A stretch of DNA of 64,000 bases from Lysobacter_C sp966210725 (GTDB lineage: Bacteria; Pseudomonadota; Gammaproteobacteria; Xanthomonadales; Xanthomonadaceae), in the NCBI GenBank assembly GCA_966210725.1, contig CBIHLN010000004.1, positions 1 to 64,000 on the forward strand. The letters run 5' to 3'. Positions 1 through 7,496 of this stretch are shown one piece after another. The notes under the pieces were generated by a model that did no database searches, was not told where the DNA came from, and worked only from the letters and a program-made list of their open reading frames with translations. The translations under genes were made by a program, and so were the position numbers. How positions within the stretch are numbered: the first letter of the stretch is position 1; each line of letters opens with the position of its first letter.

Positions 1-452
1 TCATCTTCGATGCGCTGGACGGCCGCGTGGCGCGCTGGCGCAAGTCGGCCTCCACCCTGGGGCGCGAGCTGGACTCGCTGGCCGACGTGATCTCCTTCGG
101 CGTCGCGCCCGCGGCGCTGGCTTATGCCTGCGGCCTGCAGGGCGGCTGGGACTGGGTGGTGCTGAGCTACTTCGTCGGCTGCGGTGTGAGCCGGCTGGCG
201 CGCTACAACGTCACCGCCGAGCAGCTGGCCGGCGACGAGGGCAAGGTGAAATACTTCGAAGGCACGCCGATCCCGACCAGCATGTTCCTCGTGGTCATCC
301 TCGCCATCGCGGCCTGGCAGGGCGCGCTCGGCGCCGACGTCTGGTTCGGCGAGCTGCAACTGGGGCCGTGGGAGTTCCACCCGCTGGTGCTGATGTTCGC
401 GCTGTCGGGCACGCTGATGATCAGCAAGACCCTGCACATACCCAAGCCGTAA
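1..452 (+). CDS. pssA: CDP-diacylglycerol-serine O-phosphatidyltransferase, 3' part
   Basis: Membrane enzyme that makes phosphatidylserine from CDP-diacylglycerol and serine, the first step to phosphatidylethanolamine. The 5' end lies outside the window; the reading frame is open from base 3. The complete CDP-alcohol phosphotransferase signature D-x2-DG-x2-AR-x8-G-x3-D-x3-D is visible at about 9-86, starting FDALDGRVAR and ending LDSLAD. It is followed by hydrophobic segments and the FEGTPIPTS loop typical of PssA. The protein ends KTLHIPKP. A GTG at 27 falls inside the active-site motif, so it is not the true start. Family assignment is firm; choosing PssA over a sister phosphotransferase rests on the FEGTPIP segment. 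Confidence 0.9.
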   Translation, partial: IFDALDGRVARWRKSASTLGRELDSLADVISFGVAPAALAYACGLQGGWDWVVLSYFVGCGVSRLARYNVTAEQLAGDEGKVKYFEGTPIPTSMFLVVILAIAAWQGALGADVWFGELQLGPWEFHPLVLMFALSGTLMISKTLHIPKP

Positions 453-517
453 GCGTCCGGCCCACGTCGCAGCCGCGTCGTCGCGGTCGCGTCGCCATGT
501 CGCAACAGGGCCGTTGC

Positions 518-523
518 TATGAT
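518..523 (+). promoter_or_regulatory. probable -10 box for phaEC
   Basis: TATGAT lies 66 bases after the pssA stop and about 38 bases before the preferred phaE start. A convincing -35 box is not obvious. The most upstream ATG of the phaE frame (519) overlaps this box, which argues that the longer reading frame is not the real protein. Confidence 0.4.
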
Positions 524-560
524 CGCGGCCGGTTCTGGACGCGGCGCCCTGGAGGGCATG

Positions 561-1766
561 ATGGCGAACCCGGCATTCGGCGGCGGCACTGATTTCGAGG
601 CGTTGGCGCGCCAGTACTGGGCCCAGTGGGGCGAGATGATGCGCGGGGCGACGGCGGCGCCCGCCGCGCCCGCTGCGCCTTCGATGCCCGATTGGAGCCA
701 GGCCGCGAACTGGTGGACGCAGCTGGCGCGGGGCGCCAGCCAGGCGGCCGAGGCCGAAGACGCCGTGCAACGGTTCAACACCCAGGCGCGCGGTTGGTTC
801 GGGCAGATGCAGCAGCTGGCGGCACAGTTCGCCGGTCGCAATGCCGACGCCGGCGAGATCGCCCGCAGCTGGAAGCAGATGCTGGGCGGCGCGGGCGGCA
901 ACCCGTTCGCCGATGTGCTGTCCCGCATGGGCGGACCGGGCCAGCAGGGGTTCGAGGCCTGGCAGCAGCAGGCCCGACCGTTCGTGGAGGCCATGCAGCA
1001 GCCCGTGCGGCAGTGGGCACAGATGCCGGCATTCGGTTTCACGCGCGAGCACCAGGAACGCTGGCAGGCATTGGCCCAGGCCCAGCTTGAGGCGCAATCG
1101 GCGACCGAGGCCTACCAGGCGCTGCTGGCGGAAGCGGCACAGGACGCCTTCGAACGCTTCGAATCCAAACTCGCCGAGCGCAGCGAGCCCGGCCGCCAGC
1201 TGGCGTCGGCGCGCGCGCTGTTCGACCTGTGGATCGACGCGGCCGAGGAGGCTTACGCCGAGATCGCGCTGTCGCCGCGTTTCCGCGAGACCTACGGCCG
1301 CTTCGTCAATGGCCAGATGCGGCTGCGCGCCGCGGTGCAGGGCGAGGTGGAGCACGCGACAGAGCAACTGGGCATGCCCACGCGGACCGAGATCGACGCC
1401 GCACACCGGAAGATCGTGCAGCTGGAACGCGAGCTGCGCCGCCTGCGCGACCGCATGGACGACGGCGATGGCGCCGCTGGAGCGCGCTCCAGGGCCCCGC
1501 AGGGCGACGCCGACAGGAGCACCCCGCCCAAGCGGACGGCGGTGTCCTCGCCCGCGCGCGCCAGCAAGGCGGCCAAGCCCGCCGCCCGGAAGAGCGACAC
1601 GCCGACGGCCACGAAGAAGGCGGGGTCGGCCAAGCGCAAGGCCAAGCCCGCGAAGGCATCCGCACCGCGACCGGCCGCCAGGCAGGCCGCCGTGACCTCG
1701 AGCAGCGCACCGCGCGCCCCGTCCGCCCCGGCCAAGCGCACGGCCGCCCGCAAGCAGGCCCGCTGA
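561..1766 (+). CDS. phaE: class III PHA synthase subunit PhaE with histone-like C-terminal tail
   Basis: Non-catalytic partner of PhaC in the class III polyhydroxyalkanoate synthase on storage granules. The N-terminal part (DFEALARQYWAQWGEMMRG) and a long helical middle with the conserved region around FNSQMRLR-like NGQMRLRAAV match PhaE, ending in a short coiled coil (QLERELRRLRDRMDD). I start it at ATG 561 because GGAGG at 551-555 is 5 bases upstream; ATG 558 is possible and ATG 519 lies in a likely promoter. The last ~90 residues are a Lys/Ala/Pro/Arg-rich tail (PAARKSD, KKAGSAKRKAKPAK, PAKRTAARKQAR) resembling histone H1-like tails of PhaF phasins. The stop is one base before phaC, so the two are co-translated. 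Confidence 0.88.
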   Translation: MANPAFGGGTDFEALARQYWAQWGEMMRGATAAPAAPAAPSMPDWSQAANWWTQLARGASQAAEAEDAVQRFNTQARGWFGQMQQLAAQFAGRNADAGEIARSWKQMLGGAGGNPFADVLSRMGGPGQQGFEAWQQQARPFVEAMQQPVRQWAQMPAFGFTREHQERWQALAQAQLEAQSATEAYQALLAEAAQDAFERFESKLAERSEPGRQLASARALFDLWIDAAEEAYAEIALSPRFRETYGRFVNGQMRLRAAVQGEVEHATEQLGMPTRTEIDAAHRKIVQLERELRRLRDRMDDGDGAAGARSRAPQGDADRSTPPKRTAVSSPARASKAAKPAARKSDTPTATKKAGSAKRKAKPAKASAPRPAARQAAVTSSSAPRAPSAPAKRTAARKQAR

Positions 1767-1767
1767 C

Positions 1768-2868
1768 ATGAACGGCATCGACCTCAACGGCCCCATCGGC
1801 TTCACGCCCGACACCCTGGCGCAGGAGGCGATGGCCATGCAGGCCAAACTGCGCGCCGGGCTGGACACACTGCCGCGCGTCGACGATGTCGACTACGGCG
1901 CCACGGAGAAGGACGAAGTCTGGCGCGACGGCAAGGTGGTGCTGTACCGCTTCCGCGGCGACACGCTGCCCGGCGGCCGCGCACCGACGGCGAAAGTACC
2001 GCTGCTGATCGTCTACGCACTCGTCAACCGGCCGTACATGGTCGACCTGCAGTCGGACAAGTCGATCGTGCGTGGGCTGCTGGAGCGCGGCGAGGACGTG
2101 TACGTGCTCGACTGGGGCTACCCGGACCGCTCCGACCGCTACCTCGAACTCGACGACTACATCCAGCGCTGGATCGGTGGCGCCGTCGACCACCTGCGCC
2201 GCACCTACCGGATGGACGCGGTCAACGTGCTGGGCATCTGCCAGGGCGGTGCGTTCTCGCTGTGCTACAGCGCGCTCAATCCGTCGAAGGTGCGCAACCT
2301 CATCACCATGGTCACCCCGGTGGACTTCCACACCGCGGACAACATGCTGTCCAACTGGACGCAGGGCTTGGACGTGGACCTGTTTGTCGACACGCTGGGC
2401 AACGTCCCCGCCGACCTGATGAACATGTGCTACCTGACGCTCAAGCCGTGGCGGCTGTTCGTGCAGAAGTACGTGGGGCTGGTCGACATCCTGGACGACA
2501 AGGCGGCGATCGAGGACTTCCTGCGGATGGAGAAGTGGATCTTCGACTCCCCGGACCAGGCCGGCGAGGCCTTCCGCCAGTTCATCAAGCAGTTCTACCA
2601 GGGCAACGGCTTCGTGCAGGGTGGCATCGACATCGGCGGCCGCCCCGTGGACCTGGCGCACGTCGACATGCCGGTGCTCAACATCTTCGCGCAGCAGGAC
2701 CACCTGGTGCCGCCGGCGTCGTCGCAGGCGCTGGGCGGGCTGGTCGGAAGCGACGACTACAGCGAGCTGTCCTTCCGTGGCGGCCACATCGGCATCTACG
2801 TCTCCGGCCGCGCGCAGCGCGAGGTGCCCCAGTCGATCCACGACTGGCTGGCGCAGCGGGCCGGGTAG
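1768..2868 (+). CDS. phaC: class III PHA synthase catalytic subunit PhaC
   Basis: Polymerises hydroxyacyl-CoA into polyhydroxyalkanoate in the cytoplasm. The protein is 366 aa, the usual length for class III PhaC. It has an alpha/beta-hydrolase fold with the PHA-synthase version of the lipase box, GICQGG, giving nucleophile Cys158. The other triad members are Asp311 (FAQQDHLVP) and His340 (GGHIGIYVSG). The ATG follows the phaE stop by one base, showing an obligate phaEC pair. No phasin, phaA/phaB or depolymerase gene is adjacent. Confidence 0.95.
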   Translation: MNGIDLNGPIGFTPDTLAQEAMAMQAKLRAGLDTLPRVDDVDYGATEKDEVWRDGKVVLYRFRGDTLPGGRAPTAKVPLLIVYALVNRPYMVDLQSDKSIVRGLLERGEDVYVLDWGYPDRSDRYLELDDYIQRWIGGAVDHLRRTYRMDAVNVLGICQGGAFSLCYSALNPSKVRNLITMVTPVDFHTADNMLSNWTQGLDVDLFVDTLGNVPADLMNMCYLTLKPWRLFVQKYVGLVDILDDKAAIEDFLRMEKWIFDSPDQAGEAFRQFIKQFYQGNGFVQGGIDIGGRPVDLAHVDMPVLNIFAQQDHLVPPASSQALGGLVGSDDYSELSFRGGHIGIYVSGRAQREVPQSIHDWLAQRAG

Positions 2869-2946
2869 AGGGATGCCCGCGCCAGTGGCGGAATCCGTGA
2901 TGCGCCACGCGTACCCGTCCATCACTCCCATGACGGTGGAATTCCA

Positions 2947-3720
2947 ATGACGCGCGTGCGCAGGCCGTCCGGCGTCGGCCCAGTGGTTGCCCTGCTCGTT
3001 GCCGTCATGCTCGGCGCATGCGCGGCAGCACCTTCAATCGATCAGGGCGCCCGCGATCCGCGCGCGGCTGCATCGGACACGGCTGCCGCGCCCGCACCGG
3101 ATGTCGCGCGCTGGGAACCCGACATCGCCGCGTTCGAGGCGCGCGACCGCCTTTCGCCCCCGCCCGCAGGCGGTGTCGTCTTCGTCGGCAGCTCGTCGAT
3201 CCGCATGTGGGACACGCTGGCGCGTGATTTCCCCGAAGCCGGCGCGGTCAACCGCGGCTTCGGCGGATCGCGCGTGCGCGATTCGGCGCACTACGCCGAC
3301 CGGATCGTAACGGCCTACCGCCCGCGAGCGGTGGCGCTGTACGCGGGCGACAACGACCTGGCGGAAGGCCGCACGCCGGACCAGGTCGCGGCGGACTTCA
3401 GGACCTTCGTCCAGCGCGTCCGGGCGCGGCAGCCGGACCTGCCCGTGGCCTTCATCGCGATCAAGCCGAGCCCGTCGCGCGCCGCGCTGCAGCCGGCGAT
3501 GCAGGCGGCCAATGCGGCGGTCCGCGCCTACGCGCAGGAGACGCCCGGCGTGTCGTTCCTGGACGTCCATACGGCCATGCTCGATGCCGGGGGCCGTCCG
3601 CGCGGCGAGTTGTTCCTCGACGATGCCCTGCACATGAATGCCGCCGGCTACCAGGTGTGGGCGGAGGTTGTGCGCCCGTGGCTGGACGGCCTGCCGGATG
3701 CAACGTCGCCATCACGGTGA
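2947..3720 (+). CDS. SGNH/GDSL-type hydrolase lipoprotein
   Basis: Predicted secreted esterase or lipase. A signal peptide with lipobox LGAC (around residues 22-25) points to a lipid-anchored envelope protein, followed by an Ala/Pro-rich linker. The SGNH blocks are all present: block I FVGSSSIRMWD (Ser nucleophile), block II NRGFGGS (Gly), block III YAGDNDL (Asn) and block V LDDALHMNAAGY (Asp and His). The length of 257 aa fits the family. Substrate is not predictable. It lies 78 bases after phaC on the same strand and could be read through, but nothing ties it to PHA metabolism. Confidence 0.82.
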   Translation: MTRVRRPSGVGPVVALLVAVMLGACAAAPSIDQGARDPRAAASDTAAAPAPDVARWEPDIAAFEARDRLSPPPAGGVVFVGSSSIRMWDTLARDFPEAGAVNRGFGGSRVRDSAHYADRIVTAYRPRAVALYAGDNDLAEGRTPDQVAADFRTFVQRVRARQPDLPVAFIAIKPSPSRAALQPAMQAANAAVRAYAQETPGVSFLDVHTAMLDAGGRPRGELFLDDALHMNAAGYQVWAEVVRPWLDGLPDATSPSR

Positions 3721-3762
3721 CTGGCTAGACTCGTCGGCTCCCCCCACGAGGAGCCGTTCCAC

Positions 3763-3963
3763 ATGTCCGCAGCCCGTCCCTTCGTCCGATCCCGCCACGA
3801 CCGCATGATCGGCGGCGTCATGGGCGGCATCGCCCGGCGCTTCGGCTGGAACTCCACCCTGCTGCGCGTGCTGTTCGTGATCGTGTCGATCGCCTCGGCG
3901 GCGTTCCCCGGCATCATCGTGTACCTGCTGCTGTGGCTGCTGATGCCGGAAGAGGGCGCCTGA
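3763..3963 (+). CDS. small PspC-domain membrane protein
   Basis: A 66-aa protein made almost entirely of a PspC domain: a basic N-terminus (RSRHDRMIGGVMGGIARRFGW), a short amphipathic stretch and one hydrophobic segment (VLFVIVSIASAAFPGIIVYLLLWLLM). PspC proteins are inner-membrane partners in envelope-stress sensing. No pspA or pspB is nearby, so this is one of the many stand-alone small PspC proteins. A TAGACT element at about 3724-3729 may be its -10 box. A hairpin (3735-3741 with 3750-3756) covers its GAGGAG ribosome site, which could modulate translation. It overlaps the next gene. Confidence 0.8.
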   Translation: MSAARPFVRSRHDRMIGGVMGGIARRFGWNSTLLRVLFVIVSIASAAFPGIIVYLLLWLLMPEEGA

Positions 3964-4400
3964 GCCCGACCCGCGCCGCGCTGCTGGCGGCCGGCGTGGC
4001 CTGGGCGGCGCCCAATTCACTCGTCGGCCTGCTGGCCGGCGTCGCGGGCGTTCCGCTGGGGGCCCGCGCCCGGCTGAGCCGGCGCGAACACGCCCTGGTC
4101 TTCCAGCATTGGCCGTGGGGCCCGGGCGGCGCGATCACGCTGGGCAACGTGATCCTGCATACCGGTCCGGACCTGGACTGCCCATGCAGCACCTATGCGC
4201 ATCGCGCCGGCCATGCCCGCGAAGACGCCATCAACCTGGCCGACCACGAACGCGCGCACGTCTTCCAGTACATGGCGCTGGGCCCCCTGTTTCTGCCGCT
4301 GTACCTGCTCTGCGGCGGCGTCAGCGTACGCAACCGCTTCGAGCGCGCCGCCGACCGGTACGCCGCGACCGGCCGCGGCTGGTGGCCCTGGCCCGGCTGA
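3933..4400 (+). CDS. hypothetical membrane-associated protein with HExxH motif
   Basis: I do not recognise a named family. The frame overlaps the PspC gene by 31 bases and is in a different frame. GTG 3933 is chosen because the N-terminal hydrophobic stretch (LLAAGVAWAAPNSLVGLLAGV) lies upstream of the next candidate, GTG 3996. The central part contains DHERAHVFQYM, a true H-E-x-x-H sequence, followed by a hydrophobic segment (GPLFLPLYLL) and then FERAADRYA, which looks like the third-ligand helix (ExxAD) of M48-type metallopeptidases. I infer a small zinc-peptidase-like protein; activity is unproven. The overlap with pspC suggests a joint envelope role. Confidence 0.6.
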   Translation: MAADAGRGRLSPTRAALLAAGVAWAAPNSLVGLLAGVAGVPLGARARLSRREHALVFQHWPWGPGGAITLGNVILHTGPDLDCPCSTYAHRAGHAREDAINLADHERAHVFQYMALGPLFLPLYLLCGGVSVRNRFERAADRYAATGRGWWPWPG

Positions 4401-4538
4401 ATGCGCGCCTGCATCGAAAGCATCACGAAACCTTGACCGGTGGGTAACGGCGCCGGCAGTACGGTAAGGCCGTCAGAGAAAAACCAGAACGGCGGATGTC
4501 GCAATGACGGAAGTCGGACTGAAACAGCTCTGGCGCGG

Positions 4539-4587
4539 AAGGCTCAGCCACCCGAGGCTCAAACCTCGAAGACTGAGCCTTCTTTTC
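4539..4587 (+). terminator. rho-independent terminator-like hairpin
   Basis: AAGGCTCAG at 4539-4547 pairs with CTGAGCCTT at 4573-4581, and an inner stem CGAGG/CCTCG lies at 4553-4557 and 4564-4568. A short T-rich run (TTCTTTTC) follows on the + strand. It sits between convergent genes, 140 bases after the HExxH gene. Confidence 0.55.
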
Positions 4588-4626
4588 GTGCGCGCTTCTC
4601 GTGCGCGTGCCCGACTGTCGCCAGCG

Positions 4627-5412
4627 CTACGACCGCGGCAGCCGCTCGTGGGACTCGCCCAGCACCGCGCCCCCCGGGCCGAAGCGGCGCTCCATGAAGG
4701 TGATTGCCGAGTCCTCGACAAGCACCACCGTGCTGCAGCGCGTGCCGTACGCCCCACCGAGCACGAACGGCGGGGACAGCGCCCGCTCCAGTTCCATCCC
4801 CACGCCGGTATCGGGCAGCGCGTCGTCCGGGGCCACGCCCGTCTCGGCCAGTGCGTCCAGCAGCGGCGCGAGTTCCACGCGGTCCACGGGGCCTTCCGCC
4901 AAGGGTGACGCCAGCCACGCCTCCAGTGCCTGTGTCGCATGCGTGCTCTTGGGCCACGCGGCATCGAAGGCGCCGTTGGACACTGCGTGCATGCCCGGTG
5001 CGACGGCCACGAAGCCGGACTTGGGATGGTTGCTCGCAAACCCCAGTGCCTCCCCGTCCCATGCCAGCAGGTTGAAGGGGCCGTACAGCGGCGCGGTGGG
5101 CATCAGCGATGCCAGCCATGGGAGGGCGGGGGCCTCGCCACCGGCAAAGCCGTGGACCAGCGCGCCGCGAGAACGCGGTGCCTCGGGGGGACGTGGCCCG
5201 GTCCTGACGTTGGTCACGGCCGCCAGCCGTCCGCGCGTGGACGCCATCAGCCAGCCACCGCCCTGCACGAGGTCGCGCCCGCCGTAGACGTCGGGATGCA
5301 GGGGATCGAACCCGGCGGCCGCGGTGGGGCGTGCATGCGCCTCGTCGCGGTTGGCGATCACGGCCAGCGGGAACCGCGGGTGGACCTTCCAGGCGATGGC
5401 GATCAGGCACAT
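4627..5412 (-). CDS. NRDE/TANGO2 family protein
   Basis: A 261-aa protein of the NRDE (TANGO2) family. It begins MCLIAIAW and has the defining NRDE tetrapeptide at residues 21-24 (IANRDEAHARPT). Other family segments are YGGRDLVQGGGWL, AAVTNVR and the C-terminal GTRCSTVVLVE. Bacterial members are soluble and have been linked to haem handling; Cys2 after methionine removal is the presumed N-terminal-nucleophile-like residue. The exact biochemical role is unsettled. The gene is divergent from tRNA-Leu and convergent with the upstream + strand gene. Confidence 0.85.
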   Translation of the reverse strand: MCLIAIAWKVHPRFPLAVIANRDEAHARPTAAAGFDPLHPDVYGGRDLVQGGGWLMASTRGRLAAVTNVRTGPRPPEAPRSRGALVHGFAGGEAPALPWLASLMPTAPLYGPFNLLAWDGEALGFASNHPKSGFVAVAPGMHAVSNGAFDAAWPKSTHATQALEAWLASPLAEGPVDRVELAPLLDALAETGVAPDDALPDTGVGMELERALSPPFVLGGAYGTRCSTVVLVEDSAITFMERRFGPGGAVLGESHERLPRS

Positions 5413-5510
5413 GGGGGCATCCTACCGGCGGCCCGGCTGCCGTCGGCGCCGCACGGAGAAGACACCGTCGTGCGAGCTGCGCGGGCGATGGCGTCGCCGC
5501 CGCGCTCGGC

Positions 5511-5516
5511 TATACT
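5511..5516 (+). promoter_or_regulatory. -10 box of the tRNA-Leu promoter
   Basis: TATACT ends 10 bases before the tRNA 5' end and is followed by a GC-rich discriminator (GCGCGGCCGC), as expected for a stringently controlled stable-RNA promoter. The -35 element is weak. Confidence 0.6.
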
Positions 5517-5526
5517 GCGCGGCCGC

Positions 5527-5613
5527 GCCGGAGTGGCGGAATCGGTAGACGCAGCGGACTCAAAATCCGCCGCCCTTAAAAGCGTGTGGGTTCGAGTCCC
5601 ACCTCCGGCACCA
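5527..5613 (+). tRNA. tRNA-Leu (anticodon CAA)
   Basis: An 87-nt class II tRNA including an encoded CCA. The acceptor stem GCCGGAG (5527-5533) pairs with CTCCGGC (5603-5609). The anticodon stem GCGGA/TCCGC holds the loop CTCAAAA, so the anticodon is CAA and it decodes UUG. A long variable arm and the T-loop GTTCGAGTCCC are present. The 3' 24 bases are the integration core of the adjoining island. The tRNA stays complete after insertion because the island supplies the same 3' end. Confidence 0.97.
5590..5613 (+). repeat. attL core: 24-bp direct repeat at the left end of the island
   Basis: The 3' end of tRNA-Leu, from the T-loop through CCA. It is repeated exactly at 42611-42634. The flanking bases differ on both sides, so the identity is exactly 24 bp. 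Confidence 0.93.
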
Positions 5614-5660
5614 ACTCCTAGTTTGATGTTGTCCGCTACAGTCCGAGAATTACTGGCAGA

Positions 5661-5684
5661 ACCCCGCTAACGCGGGGTTTTTTT
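5661..5684 (+). terminator. terminator supplied by the island behind tRNA-Leu
   Basis: Stem ACCCCGC (5661-5667) and GCGGGGT (5672-5678) with a TAAC loop, followed by a run of seven T. It lies inside the island and replaces the tRNA's original terminator, which is now at 42642-42664. Confidence 0.88.
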
Positions 5685-5726
5685 GTGCGTGCAAGTCTGA
5701 TGTAGTCCAGTTGAATCCGGCGGGTA

Positions 5727-5749
5727 ATGGGGGCAGGATTGGGGGCATG
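5727..5749 (+). repeat. putative integrase arm-type site, left end
   Basis: Composite motif ATGGGGGCA-N3-TTGGGGGCATG. The same motif with the same 3-base spacing occurs at 42537-42559 near attR. It overlaps a palindrome GGGGCAT-GAA-ATGCCCC at 5742-5758. I interpret it as a binding site for the integrase or a directionality factor. Confidence 0.5.
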
Positions 5750-5777
5750 AAATGCCCCATTGCGCGTGTGCCCGATT

Positions 5778-5788
5778 TTGGGGGCATG
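5778..5788 (+). promoter_or_regulatory. third TTGGGGGCATG copy, touching the integrase start
   Basis: The 11-bp motif ends one base before the integrase ATG (5790). Its position suggests that the protein bound here could also repress int expression; this is inference. Confidence 0.4.
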
Positions 5789-5789
5789 A

Positions 5790-6971
5790 ATGGCTAGAGT
5801 CTCCAACAAGCTGACTGCGCTCTACGCCAAGAATGCGGGCCGCGGCAAGCATTTCGATGGCGGCGGTCTCTACCTCGAAGTGATGGCCAGTGGGTCCCGG
5901 ATATGGCGCATGAAGTACACGCGCGCTGGAAGAGAGACCCGCGCGACCTTCGGGGCGTTCCCCGAGGTCAGCATTGCGGAGGCGAGGGCTCGGCGCGCGA
6001 AGGCTCGGCAGCAGCTACGGGATGGCATTGACCCAAATGCCGTCAAATTGCAGCGAGCGAACGCTGCCCGACGGGCCCTGTCTGCGACGTTCCCCCGGGC
6101 TGCTTCCGCGTGGCTTTCTCATATGCAGCAGCAATGGGCTGGTGAGACTCACCGCAAAGCCAAGTACGTGGTCGATGCTTACTTGGCGCCCAAGCTAAGG
6201 CATACCTCCATTGAGACGCTCACATCCCCGCAAGCCAAGGCAGCGTTATCAGGCATTCCGCCTTCACTTGCAGCCAAGGCTCGGGGTTACCTCAACAGCA
6301 TTGTGAACTACGCGATTCTCGAAGGGCTGCGGGAGGACGGCCGACTACTCTCTTTGAGAGGTGCCCTGCCCAAGACCGATAAAGGTCATATACCCGCGGC
6401 GGTGGAGGTGTCCGAGGTAAAAGCGGTTGCGCAAGCGATCGCCGCTTATCCCATGAAGGTGACGCGGGCTGCGCTCACCATCTCGATGCTCACCGCCCAG
6501 CGCCCTGGCAACGTGGTCTCCATGGAATGGGCCGAAGTCGACCTGGATGCGGCGGAATGGGCGATCCCTGCGCCGAAAATGAAGATGCGTCACGCACACC
6601 TCGTTCCCCTCTCCAGACAGGCCATCGACGTTCTGCAGTCGATGGCGGTCCACACGGCGGGTCAAAAGCATGTGTTTCCAGCGCTTTATCGCCAGACCAC
6701 ACCCCACCTGCACCGCGATGCTCTCAGCAATGCGTTAAGAAAAATGGGGTTTCAAGGCAGGCATGCCACGCACGGATTCAGAGGCATGTTTAGAACGGTG
6801 GCACGCGAACGCCTGGGTCTCGCAGCCGATGTGCTGGAAGCACAACTCGCCCATGCGAAGAAGAACGAGGTGCAGAAAGCCTACGACCGGACACAGTTCT
6901 TGGATGAGCGCAGATTGGCTGTCCAGCAGTGGGCGGACTACTTGGACCGCTTGCTGACGGAGGGGAAATGA
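5790..6971 (+). CDS. int: tyrosine recombinase (island integrase)
   Basis: Catalyses insertion and excision of the island at tRNA-Leu. The 393-aa protein has an N-terminal DUF4102-type arm-binding domain (KHFDGGGLYLEVMASGSRIWRMKY), a core-binding helical region (about 95-190) and a C-terminal catalytic domain. The active-site residues are visible: Arg238 (TAQRPGN), His328 and Arg331 (THGFRG), His355 (LAHAKKN) and nucleophile Tyr365 (AYDRTQF). This is the P4-like layout usual for tRNA-associated islands. The gene looks intact. Its ATGA end overlaps the next start, so the two are translationally coupled. Confidence 0.95.
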   Translation: MARVSNKLTALYAKNAGRGKHFDGGGLYLEVMASGSRIWRMKYTRAGRETRATFGAFPEVSIAEARARRAKARQQLRDGIDPNAVKLQRANAARRALSATFPRAASAWLSHMQQQWAGETHRKAKYVVDAYLAPKLRHTSIETLTSPQAKAALSGIPPSLAAKARGYLNSIVNYAILEGLREDGRLLSLRGALPKTDKGHIPAAVEVSEVKAVAQAIAAYPMKVTRAALTISMLTAQRPGNVVSMEWAEVDLDAAEWAIPAPKMKMRHAHLVPLSRQAIDVLQSMAVHTAGQKHVFPALYRQTTPHLHRDALSNALRKMGFQGRHATHGFRGMFRTVARERLGLAADVLEAQLAHAKKNEVQKAYDRTQFLDERRLAVQQWADYLDRLLTEGK

Positions 6972-7441
6972 GTGAACACGCTCCGCACATCTTCGACTCG
7001 TTCCAAGGGATGTGGGAGCACTCGAAGAAGAGGGCATTGAAAGGCAGCAAGGCGGATGCTCAGTTTTGCCTATGCGTCCTGATGTCAATGATCGAGCGTA
7101 ATTCTCCTGCTGCAGGACCCGCGCCGCCCGGCCTTCCGGCATGGATTGTCGAAGAAGCTCGCGATGTTTTTGATGCGGCGATCAAGGCGGGTGGCAGCCT
7201 CGACAAGGGCTTCCTTCTCAATGCACGCAGGGGGCGGAATCTCATGGATAACGCCGAACGCGACTGCCTGATCGACCGGCTCGCACAGGGGTTCGCCTCC
7301 CTGGAGGCGTTTGCGGATCAGGCGGAGAGTCTTGGGATCCCGCCTCCGAAACCTGGAGATGTGTGGACCGCTGATGCCCTGCGAAAAGCTCAACGCGCAC
7401 ATCATCGCAGAATCAAATTGGGACTTTTCTTTCCTAGCTAG
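6968..7441 (+). CDS. hypothetical protein coupled to the integrase
   Basis: A 157-aa soluble protein that I do not recognise. The ATG at 6968 overlaps the integrase stop (ATGA), which is why I prefer it to an earlier start. It is rich in charged helices (SFQGMWEHSKKRALKG, FLLNARRGRNLMDNAERDCLIDRLAQG) and ends in a basic tail (KAQRAHHRRIKLGLFF). There are no membrane segments, signal peptide or obvious catalytic motif. Its tight coupling to int suggests a role in recombination control or element maintenance. Confidence 0.65.
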   Translation: MSEHAPHIFDSFQGMWEHSKKRALKGSKADAQFCLCVLMSMIERNSPAAGPAPPGLPAWIVEEARDVFDAAIKAGGSLDKGFLLNARRGRNLMDNAERDCLIDRLAQGFASLEAFADQAESLGIPPPKPGDVWTADALRKAQRAHHRRIKLGLFFPS

Positions 7442-7496
7442 TCGAGGGTCCGGGGCACAGGATCGGGCGTCCCAACAACGCCAACGAGGTCCGTCT

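Noticed and set aside
1306..2931. 541-codon open frame on the - strand
   Set aside because: Antisense to phaE and phaC, both of which are certain genes.
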